In this document: in pieces, positions 12,801-25,544 of the stretch
Layout: the number at the start of each line of letters is the position of its first letter
Numbering within the stretch: the stretch's first letter is position 1
Source of the DNA: Linanthus parryae
Taxonomy: Eukaryota; Streptophyta; Magnoliopsida; Ericales; Polemoniaceae
Assembly (NCBI GenBank): GCA_023055425.1
Contig: JALGPY010000014.1
Span: forward strand, 684,501-748,500
Direction of reading: 5' to 3'
DNA length: 64,000 bases
Position numbers and translations under genes: made by a program
Notes under the pieces: model-generated
Told to the model about the DNA's origin: nothing
Databases searched by the model: none
What the model saw: only the letters and a program-made list of their open reading frames with translations

Positions 12801-15051
12801 CTGTGTGTTTGTTTCCATCTGTGATGGCTGATGAGATTAACATGTTTTGTGGGACTTTATTGACTGACATTTTATTTTTTATTTGCAGTGGCTTTAAAGA
12901 CCTGTTTGATTGGCAATACTTCATTGATACACTTCAGGATGACATCCACATAGTCGAGTCATTACCGCCAGCCTATGCCGGGATTGAGCCTTTTATGAAG
13001 ACGCCAATCTCTTGGTCTAAGGTAAACTTCAAATTCTTGATTCTTTTATTTTTTTCTTCGTCAATCGTATCATTGGATTCTTTATGTGAAAAATGATTTA
13101 CACTTTTGCACTCTTGATAATAGTTAAAGCTAGAGCTGCACATGAGCTATGAAATGTGTGTGTTCTGGCCATGCATATTGTGAGTTCAACTTCACTATTT
13201 TCACTCCAGCTCCTGCATCTTGGCAAGTTGAGCTTCAGTGGCTCATTCTTGGCTAATTAGTTGTTTACTCCCAACCTTATACAATGCAAGCTATAGCCTA
13301 GTAAATCTAATTTGATTCAAGTTTAAGCCTTCCTAGACCCTCGATGACCCTACATCTAAGTTATTCTTTAAGACTTGAAAAACTCCATATGACATTCAAG
13401 TAAAGTAGTTCCTTCAGATATGCCTAAACATAAATAACAGAGTTTTAAGAATTAAAACTTACATCGATGGCAACTTGTATGCGTACATCATACACTGAAC
13501 TGAACTCGCTCCTGCATTTCAGAAGAATTGACTAAAAAACAAAACAGTTCACTAGTCTTGAACTTCACTTACCTCAAGTTTCACTCAATACTAGTTGAAA
13601 GGAGGGCGTTTGTCTCTTGCTTGTTAAATTGCCGATCTTAGCTTGGTATTTCTGGTAGCAAGATTATCTTAGAGGTGCTCATGGACTGTGGATTGCTCGT
13701 CACTCTCTTTGCTGCTTGACCAGCTGCAACATGTCCGGAACTCATACTGTTGAAACTCACTTATTAGTTGAACAACCAAAACTATTAGATTACCCTTCTC
13801 AGATCAACTAAGAAATAGCAGATTACTGGACAACTTTTCAACAAGGATGCTCTCAACCTGTTTGAGTTACTGCACCTTATCATGATACGTTCAGATCAGC
13901 AGCAATAAGCCATTTGATTTGATTCGTCTGCGACACTAAGACCTACACGTGTTCTTATGTTCAGGCCAGTTATTACAAAGCAGAAGTCCTACCGTTACTG
14001 AAGCACCACAAAGTTGTATACTTCACTCATACTGATTCACGAATATCAAACAACGAACTCCCTAACTCCATCCAGAAACTGAGGTGCCGTGCAAATTATG
14101 AGGCTTTGAAATATTCAGCTCCTATAGAAGAACATGGAAAGACTTTGGTTGCTAGAATGCGACAAAATGAAAGCCCCTATCTTGCTCTCCACCTGAGGTA
14201 TGTTCACGAACTTATTGTTTCTTAGGCATACTTGGTTGAAATTTGTTGATCCTTGTCCTTTCTTGGTATGTGTTTGTTTGAATACATAGTTTAGATTAGG
14301 CACTGTAGTTAGACCACATGCACTAATGTCATATCTGCTTTTCATGACAGTCTATTGCTATTGAATTAGATTTCACTTCTCTACTTCCACTTCTGGCTGC
14401 AAAATCCCTGAAACCCCTATACGATTTCGAGTTGAAACAAATAGAGACTGATAACCACTCCCTTGTATAAAATGCTTGACAAACCTCATCAACTTCTCCA
14501 AATGTAGTAGTTTATGTTTCGTCTTCTATCCCCATGCATACGTTGCGTGATAATCTTTAGATGAAAGGACCACAAACATATGAAGAAAACGGATCGAGAA
14601 GCAAACAAAATCAAAGTCCTTTTTAGCCTAAGAGGAATGAAAATATTAAAACATGCAGAAGGGACATAACCTCCAATATGAAAGGTCGAACAAGATGCAG
14701 TGATCTTGTAGACGTGCGCTCACAGTATACGAGGTTTTATTTTGATTCACCCCTCAAGTCACGCTTACTCACCTTTGAGTTGGATGCTTATACAGAAGTG
14801 CAGTTTTAGTATCAGACACATTATGAACACTGACAAACCACCCTACACTGTGTCAGACATATCTACAGTCTCTGTCCAGCCAACTTCTTCAGGACATTTA
14901 TTATCTATCCATTGATTAGGTACCCTGTAAAATATCCTCACTCATTCTTTTTCCTAGTTTAACTTTCTGGATGTTGGCAAGTACTTGTTCCTTTCAATTG
15001 TAAGTGTGCATGCAACATTGACTTTATGCTTGTCAATGATTTTATGATTTG

Positions 15052-15088
<37 letters not shown>

Positions 15089-16596
15089 CTATCCAATAAA
15101 CCGATAAAATAATACATGACGCATCTTTATCACATCTACTTATCCCATACCATTTCGTTCTCGGATTCTTTCGAAGTTGGTAATAAAAGACTAAGGAGGT
15201 AATTGTTTGATACTTATGTTTGTATCTTGTAATTACAGATATGAGAAAGATATGCTATCATTCACTGGCTGCAGCCATAATCTGACTGCAGAAGAAGATG
15301 ATGAACTGAAAAGGATGAGATATGAAGTTAGCCATTGGAAGGAGAAAGAGATCGATGGAACAGAGAGAAGGAAACTCGGTGGCTGTCCAATGACCCCAAG
15401 GGAAACATCACTTTTACTCAAAGCCTTAGGATTCACATCCAGTACTAGGATATATTTGGTTGCTGGTGATGCTTATGGGAACGGAAGTATGCAATATCTG
15501 ACAGATGATTTCCCCAACATCTTTACCCACTCCACACTTTCGTCACAGGATGAACTAAAACCCTTTGAGAAACATCAGAACATGCTAGCAGGACTGGATT
15601 ACGCGGTTGCCCTTGAAAGTGATGTCTTTGTTTATACCTACGATGGAAATATGGCAAAGGCTGTCCAAGGGCACAGGCGATTCGAGAACTTCAAGAAAAC
15701 CATCAACCCAGATAGGTAATGTTTTCACATATCAGCTTCTTACTAATATCGGTTGAGTTTGGTAGGACTTATTTGCAACTTAAGTCTGACTTATAAGTTT
15801 GTTTATGTCAAAAAAGTCGACGACAAAAAAGATGAACAAAAAAGTTAGGTTTGTTTGGTGAAAAAGATGTTTTAAATCCAGAAGTTCAAAAAAAGCTTCA
15901 AAAACAAAACTTTATCTAGACTCGGTTTTAACACTATGAATTTATAACTCGTAGTAACGATGTGCTGACTTACAAGTTACAACCTGACCTGAGGGACCAT
16001 CTATTAGATTGTTGACATACCTCTATTTCACCTTGCTTATAGGAATGGGATTTAGGATAAGAATATAGATGAACTTGCATTTGAAATTTCACCCGTCCTT
16101 AGAATATTGAAATTGTCTGGGGATTTGTTGTGGGGCAATGGCGACTCTCGCAGACATGGTATACATTTCTACAACCTTGGCTTTCCCTCTTGTCATTGTC
16201 AAACACGTTTCACAAGACACCATTATAACTGGTGCTGTTACTTGTTTATTCTGTCAATAAAAGTGAGGCAGTGTTTCTACTCATACCCCATTTGATATTT
16301 GTATAATTTGTAGTCGGAGGGAAAAAAGTTCCCAAGTGCTTTGCCTCAGAAATTTTGATCTTAGGTTAGTTATCTAATCATGGCTATTTGGTCGGTACAG
16401 GATGAATTTCGTTAAACTCGTTGATGCATATGATGAAGGAAAGTTGACCTGGAAAAAGTTCAGTTCAAAAGTGAAGAAGCTCCATAAAGACAGAACTGGG
16501 GCTCCATATCTAAGAGAACCTGGTGAGTTCCCGAAGCTGGAAGAGAGCTTTTATGCAAACCCTCTTCCAGGTTGCATATGTGAGCGCAAAGACTGA
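9895..16596 (+). CDS. O-fucosyltransferase-family protein (9 exons, 620 aa)
   Basis: Exons: 9895-10329, 11062-11217, 11313-11385, 11477-11547, 11644-11732, 12889-13021, 13965-14197, 15239-15715, 16401-16596. All junctions are GT-AG and the frame closes at TGA. The product is a type II membrane protein: a basic, Asn/His-rich cytosolic tail, one membrane segment at about residues 111-128 ([16 protein letters not shown]), a variable stem, then the GT domain from about residue 220. Family marks include [88 protein letters not shown] and GHRR...KTINPDR near the end. The Arabidopsis relatives are Golgi glycosyltransferases. Some transfer rhamnose to pectin, so substrate cannot be assigned from sequence. 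Intron 5 carries a MITE (12477) and intron 1 a 69-bp tandem duplication. Confidence 0.92.
10619..10756. repeat. 69-bp tandem duplication in intron 1 of the O-fucosyltransferase gene
   Basis: The unit starting GGATAAGCTATTCCA at 10619 recurs at 10688 with a few substitutions. Two copies, intronic, noncoding. Confidence 0.7.
12477..12732. mobile_element. Stowaway-like MITE, copy B, in O-fucosyltransferase intron 5
   Basis: A 256-bp TA-flanked element. The 24-bp termini (TACGACCTCTGTTCTCTGTG... and, inverted, TACTTCCTCTGTCCTCTCTG...) align with no gap and four mismatches. The subterminal core TCACTTTGACCCGGTGATTT, followed by GGATAGCAAAACGATGCA, pairs with the right-arm sequence. It sits 156 bp before exon 6 and does not disturb the splice sites I used. 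Confidence 0.8.
15056..15083. repeat. Poly-T run in O-fucosyltransferase intron 7
   Basis: A homopolymer of about 28 T. It is likely length-variable and error-prone in assembly. Confidence 0.8.
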
Positions 16597-17432
16597 AGCC
16601 CAAATGTAAAAATGATCATCAGGAACCAGTAAATTATATTCCATGTTATGCTGCCTGGAGAGGTTTGAGGGTTTAATGTCACAGCCTCAGCCACACAGTT
16701 CCTGGAAGTAATGGACTTGCATTTTCATCTGCAAAATGATCTTCTAGTCCCTTTCTTCTCGAAGCAGCGGAAAAGTTACAGATTGCATTTGTGAATTTAA
16801 ATTTGGATCATCTGACTCCCAGTTTTGAAGCCCTTGCGCTATAGGTTTTGTTCAACAGATGGGAATATAGATTGGGAATTGGAGGTAACTAGGATAACTA
16901 CCTTGAGTGCAGCAGCTCTTTACACCAGGAAATGTACTGCATCAAACTGTGAAATTCATTGTAGCTACACTTACGGTAGTTTTCTTGACAGGCGCTTGTA
17001 CGATATTTACAAGGGTGATACTAAAACATTGTAATTTATTTTTTTGGGCGACACATTATATAGAAATATTATTAAGATTAGATGGACCATGTCAATGACT
17101 TGTTCCTTTATCTATATTCTTTTGATCATTTCACTGCATTGCAGAAGCTATGCCTGCTACAAGACTTTGGCCCTCTAATTAAATGCACAGACAACAAGCT
17201 GAGCAAATTGTTGAACATGCTGAAACTAGGGATTGGAATTTGATCCGACCCTATAGGATACATGACACGGTCTAACCATAATAGAGCAGATCCAAGCTGT
17301 ATATAAATGGATTGGATATAGTATAGATCACATGTTTTGTGATATGCAAAACTTGATATGATCCCACAGGGATATAAAACCTATTAAATTTAATAATGCA
17401 CATGTTTTTATATGTATAGAAAGACTATCTAC
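16597..17432. other. 3' flank of the O-fucosyltransferase gene
   Basis: Holds the presumed 3' UTR and terminator region. Short ORFs here show no recognisable protein. I see no separate gene. Confidence 0.4.
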
Positions 17433-17694
17433 TACTTGGCATGTTCCTCCTGAATCTTCTCAGTTGACTTTGGGGAGTCCACTTTGACGTGGTAATTTGG
17501 TTAGCAAAACGATGCAAGAAATTGATAATCTTTTCATGGCACCACGAAAAGATGACCAATTCTTGTATTGTTTTGCTAACCCAGCCGTGAAAAGATAACG
17601 AAATTCTTGCATCCATCGTTTCGTTAACCAAATCACCGGGTCAAGTGGTCTCTCTAAAGTCAACTGAGAAGATTAAGGAGAAACAAATGTAGTA
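17433..17694. mobile_element. Stowaway-like MITE, copy C
   Basis: TA-flanked imperfect palindrome. The arms share AATCTTCTCAGTTGACTTT, and the subterminal core ACTTTGACGTGGTAATTTGG with TTAGCAAAACGATGCAAGAA matches its inverted copy at the right. It lies between the convergent O-fucosyltransferase and MOB1 genes. Confidence 0.78.
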
Positions 17695-17885
17695 TTAAAG
17701 AGTGTCTTGTGCCCTATGTTATGCTGACATCGATGCATTCATTCTTATAGACATGTTTGGTTTTCCGAACTAGTTGGATTGGATTAGATGGATTAGATTA
17801 GCCGAATATGATTTGTTTTGATTAGTTGAACTATCATTCTCAAAAGCTTTCTCATGATTCTATCAAAATTCAAACCTTAACATAG

Positions 17886-17972
17886 ATCAGAATCAGTCTG
17901 TAGCAAATTGCTAAAGGAGCTTAACATATATCAGAATCAGTCTGTAGCAAATTGCTTAAGGAGAAATCCGAT
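17886..17972. repeat. 44-bp tandem duplication
   Basis: ATCAGAATCAGTCTGTAGCA and the sequence after it (aattgct-aaggag) start at 17886 and again at 17930. Noncoding. Confidence 0.75.
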
Positions 17973-18101
17973 AGTTTCCCAGATTCAATTAGCAGTTTGT
18001 AAAAACTACTCAATGCCAAGCAGATTTAAATCTTGGAAAAACTCCACAAAACTAACAAAATGTCAAAATTGTAAACATCCAATACTGAATTTCGTGCCTA
18101 T

Positions 18102-18563
18102 TGTCATGGGCTGCATTGTTTTGTAGCTAAATGGGCCAATATTAAAGCCCATGACACTATCTTGGCCCACCATAATTATCTTAGCCCACTTTATTTTCCT
18201 TGTATTTATGGAATTTTCTAGAATTCCCCATTAGTTGTAGGAAATATCTACACACACTTGTAAGTGGAAGCTATGTAGAATCTTCCACATAAATATCTAA
18301 TTTGTAAGGAGGTGGGAAGCTTCTAGGCTCTCAATCTCCACCATTAAATCATAGATTGTGTAGAAGCTTCTAAGGGGGAGGCTCAAGTATAAATAGGAGT
18401 GGCCTCATTTGCAACATCCATCAACCAAACATTGTACTCACTTTCTCTAAGTAATAGAAGCTCTCTTCCCCAAAGCTCTCTTATTGTTCTTTCGGTTGTT
18501 CTTCTAGGCTTACTTGATAGGGTTCAAGTGCCGCACGGGATTGAAAGAGGTCAGCCCGAGACA
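18102..18563 (+). mobile_element. Solo LTR (462 bp) with heat-shock elements, downstream of MOB1
   Basis: The left end TGTCATGGGCTG and right end CAGCCCGAGACA are near-perfect inverted ends (TG...CA). They are flanked by CTAT on both sides (18098-18101 and 18564-18567), a 4-bp match and possibly a 5-bp duplication with one change. It contains TATAAATA at 18388-18395 and the heat-shock-type array GAAttTTCtaGAA at 18211-18223, plus paired GAAnnTTC at 18278, 18316 and 18363. No internal retrotransposon domain is attached, so it is a solo LTR. The TATAAATA orientation points toward the 3' end of MOB1, 204 bp away. It shares the TGTCAYGGGCTG end, the TATAAATAGG block and CGGTTGTTCTTC with the LTR at 26989. 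Confidence 0.72.
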
Positions 18564-18766
18564 CTATACACTGATTTGCCAAAAGGCCACAAAAAAGCAT
18601 CTCAGTTGGAAAGAGCAAAATAGAAAGCTGAAGAAACTACATAACACAGAACAGATGTATTATTAGATCACAAGGCCGCATCAAGGAGAAACAAAAAGCT
18701 CATGAAATGTTACAACCAATACAGATGGAATAAAGAAAAAGGAAATAAGAATAGGCTCTAACTGCA

Positions 18767-21610
18767 CTACTGCAGGATAGATTCAACAAGTTCGAAGAGA
18801 GGTGCCAGCTCGTTCTTATCAATCAGCCGGAATTCCTGCATTAAACCACACCACTGTTAGCTAATGATTGAGTAGCACAGTTGGCAAAAGACATTCTTAA
18901 CCCCATAATTGTCCAGCTTACACTAATCAATGATGTCCCTAGTTTTTGATAGTTCCAAGTTCTCCCTTCTAGGGTTTTAAGAAAATTATCACTGATAATA
19001 TGCAAGATTGGCGAAACAAGAGTTGAAGAATTGAAGTTCTCTAACTGGATAAATAGGTTTCAGCCGTATTTAGATTACTTACCCATGTAAAGAGCACAAA
19101 ATGTTTGAAGCAAGTATTGAGATGGGCTTCTTCCTTTAGACTCACAATCTTCTGAAAATGTGAATGGTAGATGTGAGCATATACACGAAACAGTCTCTTG
19201 AATATGGTCTTAACAACCTCCTGAAAATTTGGCGGAAATGGTGCCCCTGCAAAGACATACGAAGTCAAGACATATACAAAAGCAAAAAACTCCATATATC
19301 TCTTCACCATAAGAAACAATTCTTACCTAGCCTTTGTGGAAAAATAGATTCATCGTCTAGCTGAGTTTCAATCCAGTCCATCAAGTACTCAACATACTTC
19401 GGAGCAGATACCTCAATGGGTTTCTTTATAGTCACTCCATCAGCCCATCTGTACTCATACCTAAAGGGGAAGAGAGTAAGAGAATGAAATCTTGCACCCA
19501 CTAAGTACTAACTAATTACGGATCAATCTCAATGGGCAATCAAAGTGAAAAAAAATAGTACTCAAGGGGGGCTGAGAGATATACTTTGGTCCTGCAGTCA
19601 TTGTTGGGCACGTTGACGGGGTGCAGAATTCAGTAAGCGTGCCATGGAGAATATTCACTTGATTGAAGAAGTCAACCGCTGTTAGATGAGTAAACCAAAC
19701 ATGGAGACTTGCATAAGGAAGTTATTATTGAAATCAAAATGTGTAACTTATACAAATGAAATCAGGTACACAACCACATTGAGTATTTACAGATTTATAA
19801 GCACTAAGGAAGATAGCAGAACCTAATCCAACATGCTTCCGATTTGTGGACCCTCATTTTTGAATGTTTCGTTATGCCACAGCAGTTAGTTACTACATTT
19901 GAGTTTTATCTAGGACACCCTATGTGAATGTTGAGTACAAGCAGTACAAGTACGAGGCCCGACAAAGAAAGAACTCAATAGCACCAGCAAAACTCGAATC
20001 CAAAAGATGAATAAACAATAACCTATAAGCACCTATAGCTCTTGTTTCATTGTTAATACATCCTAGTTCAATGTTGTATGGTTAATTTTGAAGGCATTAC
20101 GGAAGTAAATAATACTGGGAACTCACAACTGACCCACTGTCACTTTCTTGTTTTCCCCACAATTACTGTTACCACACTCCTTGTAAACCATATTACTAGA
20201 ATATATACATATGTATACCTAGGTTTGGGAGAACATGTCAGAACAGACATGAAAAGTGACACTACGTTGAAACTTTGGCATTGGAAGAGAACTATAATTT
20301 GTCTATGTCAAATGTTATAGGGCAAAAGATTCGTACTGTTTACTGCCAGCCACTCATTGAGATCCTCTCCAGGGGGGAGCCGAACAGCTTCTCTTAAGTT
20401 TCCACTACCTAAGGTAGCATCTATATGTTTTTTGAGCTGTGCACCCTGCAGTGGAAGAGAAAAGAAAAAGAAAGAAACGTCACAAAGAAGTCGAGAGAAA
20501 AGCAACAAGGACTTGACTTTAAAACTTTTGTGTACTTACTATTCCACATAAAAACATCTGGAAAATGAAAATTGGACACAATATACGGAAAAAGAAAGGG
20601 CTTTGAGCCCCCATTGCAGAAGGAGATTAACCAACCTTGCTTCCCGAAGGAGCACTCTTCTTTGGTCGAAATGTTTTCTGATTTCTGCACACATCGAGCA
20701 TGAGAGTCAGTACTAGTAAGATTGCAACAGAAACATCAGTGTTTCTTTCATCACATCCTAAGGAGAGAGCAAAAGGGGAAAATTATATATGCTCAAGGCG
20801 AGCGAATGAACTCAGTTTCTGAGATGAGGAGGGTTGTGCTTAAACAAGCATACTAGATAAACAAACAATGGATGGGCATTTAGTTAACACAAAGCTACAA
20901 ACAGACTAGATTTGGCATTCTTGGACACAGTGACTTGGTAAATCTTTGGTTTCCGGAAACTCAGAGATTATAATCTATAAGGTCAGGATAAATTATCACT
21001 CCGTCTCCTAAGCCATTTCATAGAGAAATTTTTGTTTGCTCGAAGAGTAAATGTGACGTGGTACTCTAATCCATACACAACAGGACACACAGATAAGAAA
21101 TAGAATGAGTGGGAGACAAAATATAGTGGCTAATTACTCCATTTCATAATCTGATGCTGTACACCATGTAAGTCAGGATGTTATCATCTCTAGTTCTCCA
21201 CTGGCTAATATAAGCCCCAAAGGTACTTTCTCTACACAAGCAAGCAAAAGCTACTAGTAAATGATTATTGGATTCCAGAAATGACCCTTGTATGTGCAGC
21301 TGCCAACATAATACCAGGTGGAAATTAAGTGAATTGGACCATCAAAGATAAAAAATCACAGTCATTCTCATTACATTTTATTAACTTCGTAAATTTGGCA
21401 TTTCATTTATCAATCTATTGGTCCCTGATTTCGAAAATGCGGTGATTGACGGAGAGTTGAAATTACTGAAATCTGAAATTGGCTTTCAGAATCACGATCG
21501 TCACTATATATAATAGAGCATGACATGAGGTTTTTTTTTCAGATCAGATATCATCAATTGAAGGAAGAAGACATGGGGGAATACCTGCTTCCGAGGCCGA
21601 AGAGGCTCAT
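18767..21610 (-). CDS. MOB1: MOB1 kinase activator (7 exons, 214 aa)
   Basis: Exons from 5' to 3': 21610-21585, 20684-20636, 20445-20337, 19678-19585, 19460-19327, 19246-19083, 18835-18767. All junctions are GT-AG, ending in TAG. It begins [19 protein letters not shown] and has the length of plant and animal MOB1. The zinc site is complete: Cys80 and Cys85 in [11 protein letters not shown], His162 and His167 in YAHIYHSHF. Other conserved blocks are YEYRWADG and [18 protein letters not shown]. In the Hippo/MEN-type pathway MOB1 binds and activates NDR/LATS kinases. In plants it acts in cell division, growth and cytokinesis. Its 3' end faces the solo LTR at 18102. The start is fixed by the conserved MSLFGLG N-terminus. 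Confidence 0.96.
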
Positions 21611-21705
21611 GGTGATTGAACAAAACCCAGGAAACACACAGGAGCAATTGTTGTTGAAGAAGAAGAAATGGAGGGTCCTGTGTGTTTCCTTCTCCTCCTC
21701 TCCCC

Positions 21706-21717
21706 ATTTATATAAAA
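21706..21717 (-). promoter_or_regulatory. Possible TATA box of MOB1
   Basis: Read on the minus strand the sequence is TTTATATAAATGG, about 100 nt upstream of the MOB1 ATG and followed by a C/T-rich leader. The spacing is reasonable for a short 5' UTR. The start of transcription is inferred. Confidence 0.4.
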
Positions 21718-21849
21718 CGGAGAGAGAGAGAGAGACGACGACGTATGGATATGACAGACTGGCAAGAGAGCGATCAAGCTAGCCAGACCTCTCTCTCTCT
21801 CGTCTTGTTTCGCTGCCATGGCCAATCATCCTAGCTGTTTGATTCTTCT

Positions 21850-22100
21850 CCCTTCTGTTCTTTCTCTCTCTCTCATTTTTTTTGTTTTTGTTTTTAACGC
21901 AGTCCCTTCTGTATTGATTTATCCCCCTGGCCCTGTTTAATACACCTTCTTTCTCTATTTAATCCCCCCAACTTGTTACACTGTTTCGTAGTTCCGATTT
22001 TGACAGATAACCTACTCAGTCTTGCTGACACTTAACTACCGACAATATTGATTTTGTCAAGAAAACAGGTTCACAGTTTCATTTTTACCGACATCGCGCA
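21850..22100. other. Intergenic DNA upstream of MOB1
   Basis: C/T-rich, then AT-rich sequence with no coding features. It leads into the repeat at 22109. Confidence 0.35.
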
Positions 22101-22108
22101 TCGTTTTT

Positions 22109-22258
22109 GAAATATAAACTCCCCATGCAGTTTCACTTTTATCGACACTTTTTTCAAATATAAACTCCCATGCAGTTTCAATTTTATCGACACTTAGCTA
22201 CCAGCAATTTCAGTAAAATGTTGTGCGGTGTCAGTAAAGGTGAAACTGCATGGGGTTG
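22109..22258. repeat. Direct and inverted repeats (GCAGTTTCA unit)
   Basis: A unit AAATATAAACTCCC-ATGCAGTTTCA-TTTTATCGACAC occurs at about 22109 and again at about 22153. An inverted match (gtgtcagtaaaggtgaaactgcatgggg) lies at about 22229-22256. The arrangement suggests a decayed foldback element. I could not define its ends. Confidence 0.5.
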
Positions 22259-22499
22259 TCTGACAAAATTAATACTACTTGCCTATTGGTATCTAAGTCT
22301 CGGCAAAATGATACTGCAGGGGGTTTTCTATCAAAAATTCTAAAAAATACCTTCATATTAATATATATTTGCAGATTATTTAATCTCCATATTTGTAGAT
22401 TCTCACATTCTGCAAGATTTAAGCTTACACTAAACATTGTTAGAATTTCAACTATTTTTATTACTATGCATTAGTGCATCTTCACCGGTAGAGATCTTA

Positions 22500-24290
22500 G
22501 GTAAGATGACATTCTTTATAATGTGTATTCTGAAAGTTTTTTGCATATAGATGAGGCTCAATTGGCAGATATTTACTGTTTTCTGGGGCAGTGTGGAGTG
22601 TCCAACTCGTGCCATTGGAGTACTTAGTGCCTCAACACCGCATATATTTGGTGGAAAGAAGAAGAGTTAATTTTAGAGTCATATGGAGTTGGATTCAAAT
22701 GAAGTTAGTACAGAAGGCACTGCATCCACATAGAATCAAGAGGAGACAAATAGACAAAAATTGAGAACAGTGAGATGATAGTGTACCTACACATGTGTGT
22801 GTATATGTATATTGTGGCAGAGTAAACAAAACACTGCTGAAAGAGAATCCTGAAACTGATAACTGTAAAAACAATTAAGTACTATGGCTCCCACAGAACC
22901 CTGCACACAGATATGCATTGACCATTCCAGTATTTGCACACAGAGTAGATCTCCTTTTCCAGCAAAAATACACAAACTCACCCACATTACTAGTGTTTGT
23001 ATGTGTCATCTAAAAAATGAGACTAAAACTTGTATAACAAATATGCTAAAACTGCCAATTGGTCTGCTAAAATTCACAGTAGCTAGAATAAACAGAGTGA
23101 ATTTACCCATAAAAATATAACTGAACTGAACTGAAAAATCAAAATATGTCTAGCATGAGCTGAAATGTGGCTTATTAATTTGGACAACTTGAGATACCAA
23201 AAAGACATGCATTAAGATACACTAGCAAAATTGAGGTGAGGGTGGGTCCTCAAAATTATGAGCATTAGCTGTATTCAGACAACCATAGGTATGGAGAAAG
23301 TCCAGGCCTGAAGCAGCTTCAGTTCACACACATGAAATCAATCAACTATCCCTCTCATGTTCATGATTGAGAGCAATACTACAAACAGCTTATACAATGA
23401 CAAGAAAATGCCCACTGGACTTATAGAATATTTTCTTCCCACACAGTTCCACTCAAATCAGCTCCAGCTCTTCACTTAGAGAAAACACCACCTCTCAGTC
23501 CTTGCACTTCCTGAAGTGTTTCACTTCTCAATCAGTTGGGGGCTGTAATAGGGTTGCTGGCAAAGTGTGAGGGTCAAACTGCAACTTCACCTGCATTTTC
23601 ATAATTGCTGATTTTGTCAAATGCAAATGAGATTTAATTCATGTACATTGAGGCTATCACAGACTCAGTATGTATGTTGAATCAAATTTCATAAGTAGTA
23701 AAACACACTTTCACGTCCTCAGGTTTGACACCTTCACTACACCCCCTGACTCTGTCAGACTGTCACGTCATACTAAGAGAGCAAATTGGTCCCGGAAACT
23801 ACTATAGTGATTGACACCCGCCCCCAGACTAAGGATGTCAAAATTGGGGAGTAGATATTCTGAAATTTGACAGACAGAAGGAGTGAATGTGTCATTTCTC
23901 AATCTGAAAGGGGAGGAAGTGTCTTTGTATCAAACTTGACAGGGTGAAAGTGTCTTTTACCCATTAAATAAACCTTCAGTACATCATTCTCAGATGACAT
24001 CCAGAACCCGAAAGTACATCATGCCTGCACCTTCTAAATTCGTGTATAATAGTTTAGTTTTGTTCCCAAACAAACATCATGCTTGCACCCGAAACTAGAT
24101 GATCTTGAATAATTCAAATGCTCCATTAAATTTTCAAATCATGCTCGCAAGTGCAATCAGATTGAAGATTTGAGAAGCAGGAAAAGAACAAAAAAAAAGT
24201 GAGTTTCAATGAAGATAATCTGCAAACATGTATGTGAGGTTCTTCCCAATGCATCAAAAAAGTTTTTGATAGAACAAAATGATATCCTCA
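22500..24290. other. Intergenic DNA, no gene seen
   Basis: No domain, RNA gene or repeat with clear ends was recognised. Several small ORFs exist but their translations look random. Confidence 0.35.
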
Positions 24291-24339
24291 ACTTTTTGTG
24301 ACACTTGTTTTCTCACTTTCCCTAGTCATTCATACAAAA

Positions 24340-24905
24340 ATTTACTCAATAGAAGCAACAATAGGCCTATGCTTTGCCATGAATGGTGAAAACTTACCTT
24401 CTCTAGCAGAAGTGGTTTCTCTTTACAGAAAATATGGCATTGCGGGGATGAGGCTTTTCGAATGCAACCAATTGGTACTTGAATCACTAAGAGACAACCA
24501 GATCGAACTCTCATTAGGCGTTGCGACTAATGTAAACACCTTATGTAAATAATGAAGATTTTTAATATATCACTGTAGGTAATGAAATCATTCCAGGCGG
24601 TGTTGCTAGTTCGTTGGTACCTGCAATGAAGAATCTTCAAAATTCCTTCAGTGCTCAAAATCAAGCACACAACAAAGTTACCACCATGGTTTCCACAAAT
24701 ATTTCTCCACTTCGTTCCCACCTTCAGCTGCTCCTTTCTCTGAAGCTGCCACAAGGTGCACCTTTTATAGTCAATGTATACCCTATTTTGCACATTGATC
24801 AGATTCTGCAAATATTAGATCAGATTATGCACGGTTTACAGAAACAGTGGTCCAGGACGGGGATATGGGTTACCAGGTCTAAGTATATGAAACAGCTGCC
24901 CTTTT
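24340..24905 (+). pseudogene. Glucan endo-1,3-beta-glucosidase (GH17) fragment
   Basis: Two frames together match the N-terminal part of a plant GH17 beta-1,3-glucanase. Frame one reads ATIGLCFAMNGENLPSLAEV, then YGIAGMRLFECNQLVLESLR and IELSLGVA. After a frame change near 24550 it reads YITVGNEIIPGGVASSLVPA, then MKNLQNSF, KVTTMVSTNISP and PFIVNVYP. A further frame change gives DYARFTETVVQDGDMGYQ. The VGNE acid/base glutamate is present, but the C-terminal half with the nucleophile is missing. It is a truncated, frameshifted relic. Intact homologues hydrolyse callose and other beta-1,3-glucans. Confidence 0.8.
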
Positions 24906-25544
24906 GAAAAAAAACTTTAAAGTGAGGTTTTTAAGTCATCGCAGCCTACTGCTTCAAGGATTTCATGGACACAACTCGTCAAATTCAAGCCCTGGTAAGC
25001 TAGTTTAAGCTAACGTTATGGCCAGGAATCAAGATCATTAATTTGTAATAAGCTAATGTTATGGACAGGATTCCAGACCAATCAATTTGTAGCCCATTAG
25101 TTAGTGTAAAAGTTCAGATATACGTATTTAAAAAAGAAAGTAATAATGTCCGTGCTTCTTAGTTTGACACTAGTATCCATATCCGTGCTTCTTAGTTATG
25201 TTCTCTGAAAGTTCTTTGTGATGAAACTATCCTCAAATATCTTATACTTAATTTTTGACGTGAAAGAAGAAACAAAGTTGAGCAATTTTTTCCGGACAAA
25301 AACAAAACTACAAATTCAGACCAAATATCTAAACCAAGAATAAAATAATAGAACTTTTCGGAGGAATCAAATGCATTTAGCTGACTTTTACGATTTTTTT
25401 CCATGCCCCAGTGATGTGGGAGTGTGGAAAGTTGGCACAATTAATATAGTTAATGGAGTATGTAACCTGGGGAAGTTAGAGGGTTTATAAGGGGAATGGG
25501 GGAGGTTCTGACTCATGAGTACTTAAATGTTTTGCACATTGAAA

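Noticed and set aside
16825..17034. Possible extra exon after the O-fucosyltransferase stop
   Set aside because: The protein already ends at a family-typical C-terminus. This stretch has no homology I can see and fits a 3' UTR.
17425..17663. Minus-strand ORFs near 17.5 kb
   Set aside because: They lie wholly inside MITE copy C and arise from its palindrome.
17755..17870. Possible further MITE ('catgtttggttttccgaac...')
   Set aside because: The CATGTTTGG start resembles a Tourist-like end, but no matching inverted right end or TTA flank was found.
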